Origin: Microbacterium paulum
GTDB taxonomy: Bacteria > Actinomycetota > Actinomycetes > Actinomycetales > Microbacteriaceae
Length of the DNA stretch: 36,521 bases
Direction: 5' to 3'
Assembly: GCF_015707995.1 (NCBI RefSeq)
Contig: NZ_JAAGRY010000030.1
Span: 1-36,521, forward strand
Both the position numbers and the translations under genes were made by a program. Under the pieces are notes generated by a model that saw nothing but the letters and a program-made list of their open reading frames with translations, searched no databases and was not told where the DNA came from. Of the stretch, positions 34,942-36,521 are shown in pieces (positions within the stretch are counted from its first letter, which is position 1; every line of letters begins with the position of its first letter).

Positions 34942-36039
34942 TCACGCGGGAACCGGCACCGCCGACACCGTACGGTCGATCGTGAACTGGCCGATCACGC
35001 GCGTGCCGTCGTACAGCACCGCCGTCTGGCCGGGCGCGACCCCGTCGAACGGCGCCTCGGGGGTCACCGTGACCTCGGTATCCGTCAGCACCGCGCGTGC
35101 GGGCACCGGGTCGGCGTGCGCGCGGATCTGCACGTGGCATGCGAAGTCGCCGGATGCCGGGGCGCGCCCGGCCCAGCTGAACCGGCCGCCGGCGATCTCG
35201 GCGGTCGCGAGCGCCTCGCGCGGGCCGACGACGACGGTGTTCGACACGGGGCGCACCTCGAGCACGAAGCGAGGCTTGCCGTCGGCGGCGGGCACGCCGA
35301 GCGAGAGCCCGCGGCGCTGGCCGACCGTGTAGGCGTGCGCACCCTCGTGGCTGCCGACGACGGAGCCGGTGCGGTCGACGATGTCGCCCTGGGCGGTGCC
35401 GACCTTGTCGGCGAGCCAGCCGCGCGTGTCACCGTCGGGGATGAAGCAGATGTCGTGGCTGTCGGGCTTCTGCGCCACGGTCAGACCGCGCGCGGCGGCT
35501 TCGGCGCGCACGATCGCCTTCGACGGCGTCTGCCCGAGCGGAAAGTACGTGTGCGCGAGCTGTTCGGCCGTCAGCACGCCGAGCACGTACGACTGGTCCT
35601 TCGCCTCGTCGCTCGCGCGGTGCAGCTCACGACCCTCCGGCCCGTCGACGAGCGTCGCGTAGTGACCGGTGCAGACGGCGTCGAAGCCCAGTTCGAGCGC
35701 ACGCTCGAGGAGCGCGGCGAACTTGATCTTCTCGTTGCAGCGCATGCAGGGGTTCGGGGTCCGTCCGGCCTTGTACTCCGCGACGAAGTCGTCGATCACG
35801 TCGTCGCGAAAGCGCTCCGAGAAGTCCCACACGTAGAACGGGATGCCGAGCAGATCGGCCGCGCGCCGGGCATCCATCGCGTCTTCGATCGTGCAGCAGC
35901 CGCGGCTTCCGGTGCGAAGCGTACCGCCCGCGCGCGAGAGCGCGAGGTGCACGCCGACGACGTCGTGGCCGGCCTCGACGGCCCGTGCCGCGGCGACCGC
36001 CGAGTCGACGCCACCGCTCATCGCCGCCAGAATCCGCAT
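34942..36039 (-). CDS. mnmA: tRNA-specific 2-thiouridylase MnmA
   Basis: Installs 2-thiouridine at wobble U34 of Lys, Glu and Gln tRNAs, using sulfur relayed from a cysteine desulfurase. It has 365 residues. The PP-loop is SGGVDS at 8-13. The two catalytic Cys are Cys98 in [12 protein letters not shown] and Cys198 in [10 protein letters not shown], spaced as in E. coli (102, 199). The C-terminal beta-barrel domains follow, with [14 protein letters not shown] 36039 is preceded at 6 nt by TAGACT, which contains the stop codon of the upstream cysteine desulfurase gene. The adjacent desulfurase is the expected sulfur donor. Confidence 0.97.
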   Translation of the reverse strand: MRILAAMSGGVDSAVAAARAVEAGHDVVGVHLALSRAGGTLRTGSRGCCTIEDAMDARRAADLLGIPFYVWDFSERFRDDVIDDFVAEYKAGRTPNPCMRCNEKIKFAALLERALELGFDAVCTGHYATLVDGPEGRELHRASDEAKDQSYVLGVLTAEQLAHTYFPLGQTPSKAIVRAEAAARGLTVAQKPDSHDICFIPDGDTRGWLADKVGTAQGDIVDRTGSVVGSHEGAHAYTVGQRRGLSLGVPAADGKPRFVLEVRPVSNTVVVGPREALATAEIAGGRFSWAGRAPASGDFACHVQIRAHADPVPARAVLTDTEVTVTPEAPFDGVAPGQTAVLYDGTRVIGQFTIDRTVSAVPVPA

Positions 36040-36045
36040 GCGTCC

Positions 36046-36051
36046 AGTCTA
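36046..36051 (-). promoter_or_regulatory. -10 box of mnmA (TAGACT), leaderless
   Basis: TAGACT is followed by six bases and ATG 36039. Its first three bases are the TAG stop of the upstream gene, so mnmA can have its own promoter inside the operon. Confidence 0.55.
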
Positions 36052-36521
36052 CGAGCGGTCGGCTGTGCGGGATCCGGATGCCCGGGCGTACGCCTCGGGA
36101 AGCGCCGCGAGCACCGCGTCGACGTCGGCATCGGTCGAGGTGACGCCGAGGGTCATGCGCAGCACCGAGCGCGCGGCGCGCTCGTCGCGACCGAGCGCGA
36201 GCACGACGTGCGAGGGCTCAGCGACGCCCGCTTGGCAGGCCGAGCCGATCGACACCGAGATGCCCGCCTGGTCGAGCAGGAAGAGCATCGACTCCCCCGC
36301 CGCCCCCGGAAAGAGCACGTGCACGTTGCCGGGAACCCGACCGACCGGGTCGCCGAGGAGCTCCGCCGCGGGAATCGCGGCACGGATGCCAGCGATCAGC
36401 CGGTCGGCGAGGGCGCGCAGTCGCGCACCTTCGGAGGCGAGCTCGTCGGATGCCTCGGCGAGCGCGGCGGCGAGCGCCACGGCGCCGGCGACGTCGGGCG
36501 TCCCCGAGCGGAGCCCGCGCT
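36049..36521 (-). CDS. Cysteine desulfurase, C-terminal part (5' end beyond window)
   Basis: The last ~156 residues of a class V aminotransferase-fold cysteine desulfurase (NifS/IscS group), open at the right edge. The visible part starts RGLRSGTPDVAGAVALA, the conserved segment after the PLP lysine. It contains the mobile loop IGSACQAG with the sulfur-carrying Cys and the ending RMTLGVTSTDADVDAVLAA typical of the family. It makes sulfane sulfur from cysteine and probably passes it to MnmA, encoded 9 nt downstream. Whether it also builds Fe-S clusters cannot be told from the fragment. Confidence 0.9.
   Translation of the reverse strand, partial: RGLRSGTPDVAGAVALAAALAEASDELASEGARLRALADRLIAGIRAAIPAAELLGDPVGRVPGNVHVLFPGAAGESMLFLLDQAGISVSIGSACQAGVAEPSHVVLALGRDERAARSVLRMTLGVTSTDADVDAVLAALPEAYARASGSRTADRS

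Overview
The window is very GC-rich bacterial DNA, roughly 70% G+C by eye. Its gene content and protein style point to an actinomycete of the family Microbacteriaceae, probably Microbacterium or a close relative. Evidence for this includes the MPEGHSVHR-type Nei glycosylase, an RpiB with Glu as the likely base, GlbO globin, GatCAB next to LigA and MnmA, DUF2017 after ClpS, a DUF222-HNH protein, and many leaderless-looking starts with a TAGGAT or TAGACT -10 box 6-9 nt before the start codon. Almost all of it is chromosomal housekeeping sequence. There is no phage, plasmid, integrase, CRISPR array or recognisable IS transposase.

Layout. (1) 1-2.3 kb, minus strand: rpiB, nei and the 5' part of a PaiB-type FMN-binding regulator. 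(2) 2.3-12.4 kb, plus strand: an ArsR-type regulator with a SulP anion transporter (ATGA overlap), aminopeptidase N, an ABC exporter pair, an MscS-type channel coupled to the truncated haemoglobin GlbO, and a KstD-like FAD dehydrogenase. The order nei-rpiB-pepN-glbO resembles the M. tuberculosis chromosome, with local genes interposed. (3) 12.4-18.2 kb: an 86-bp palindromic repeat element, an unidentified protein divergent from TesB, then on the minus strand ssb, a small lipoprotein, EttA and a hotdog thioesterase, and a short plus-strand gene of unknown function. (4) 18.2-24.9 kb: a MocR-type PLP regulator divergent from a YczE membrane protein with a clear inverted-repeat operator candidate, a 69-aa protein, tRNA-Arg(TCT), oligoribonuclease, tRNA-His(GTG), the operon metallopeptidase-clpS-DUF2017, and on the minus strand DinB, a GerW-like protein and a P-loop kinase-like protein. 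(5) 25.0-36.5 kb: gatCAB on the minus strand, fadD on the plus strand, then a broken HAD hydrolase beside a DUF222-HNH gene, an M23 peptidase, ligA, mnmA and a cysteine desulfurase open at the right edge.

Functional links. Cysteine desulfurase supplies sulfur to MnmA. GatCAB serves indirect Gln- or Asn-tRNA synthesis. DinB, LigA, Nei and SSB form a scattered DNA-maintenance set. FadD and two thioesterases act on acyl-CoA pools. ClpS feeds N-degron substrates to ClpAP/ClpCP.

The most interesting points are the following: the DUF222-HNH gene beside a HAD gene cut off after motif I, inside a block that separates gatCAB from ligA; the palindromic four-copy element at 12486-12571; a 16-bp tandem repeat at 18190-18266; a perfect 13-bp hairpin upstream of ssb; operator candidates for the ArsR and MocR regulators; a strong excess of the heptamer GGATGCC; and the systematic leaderless architecture. 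No clearly new multi-gene system is present.
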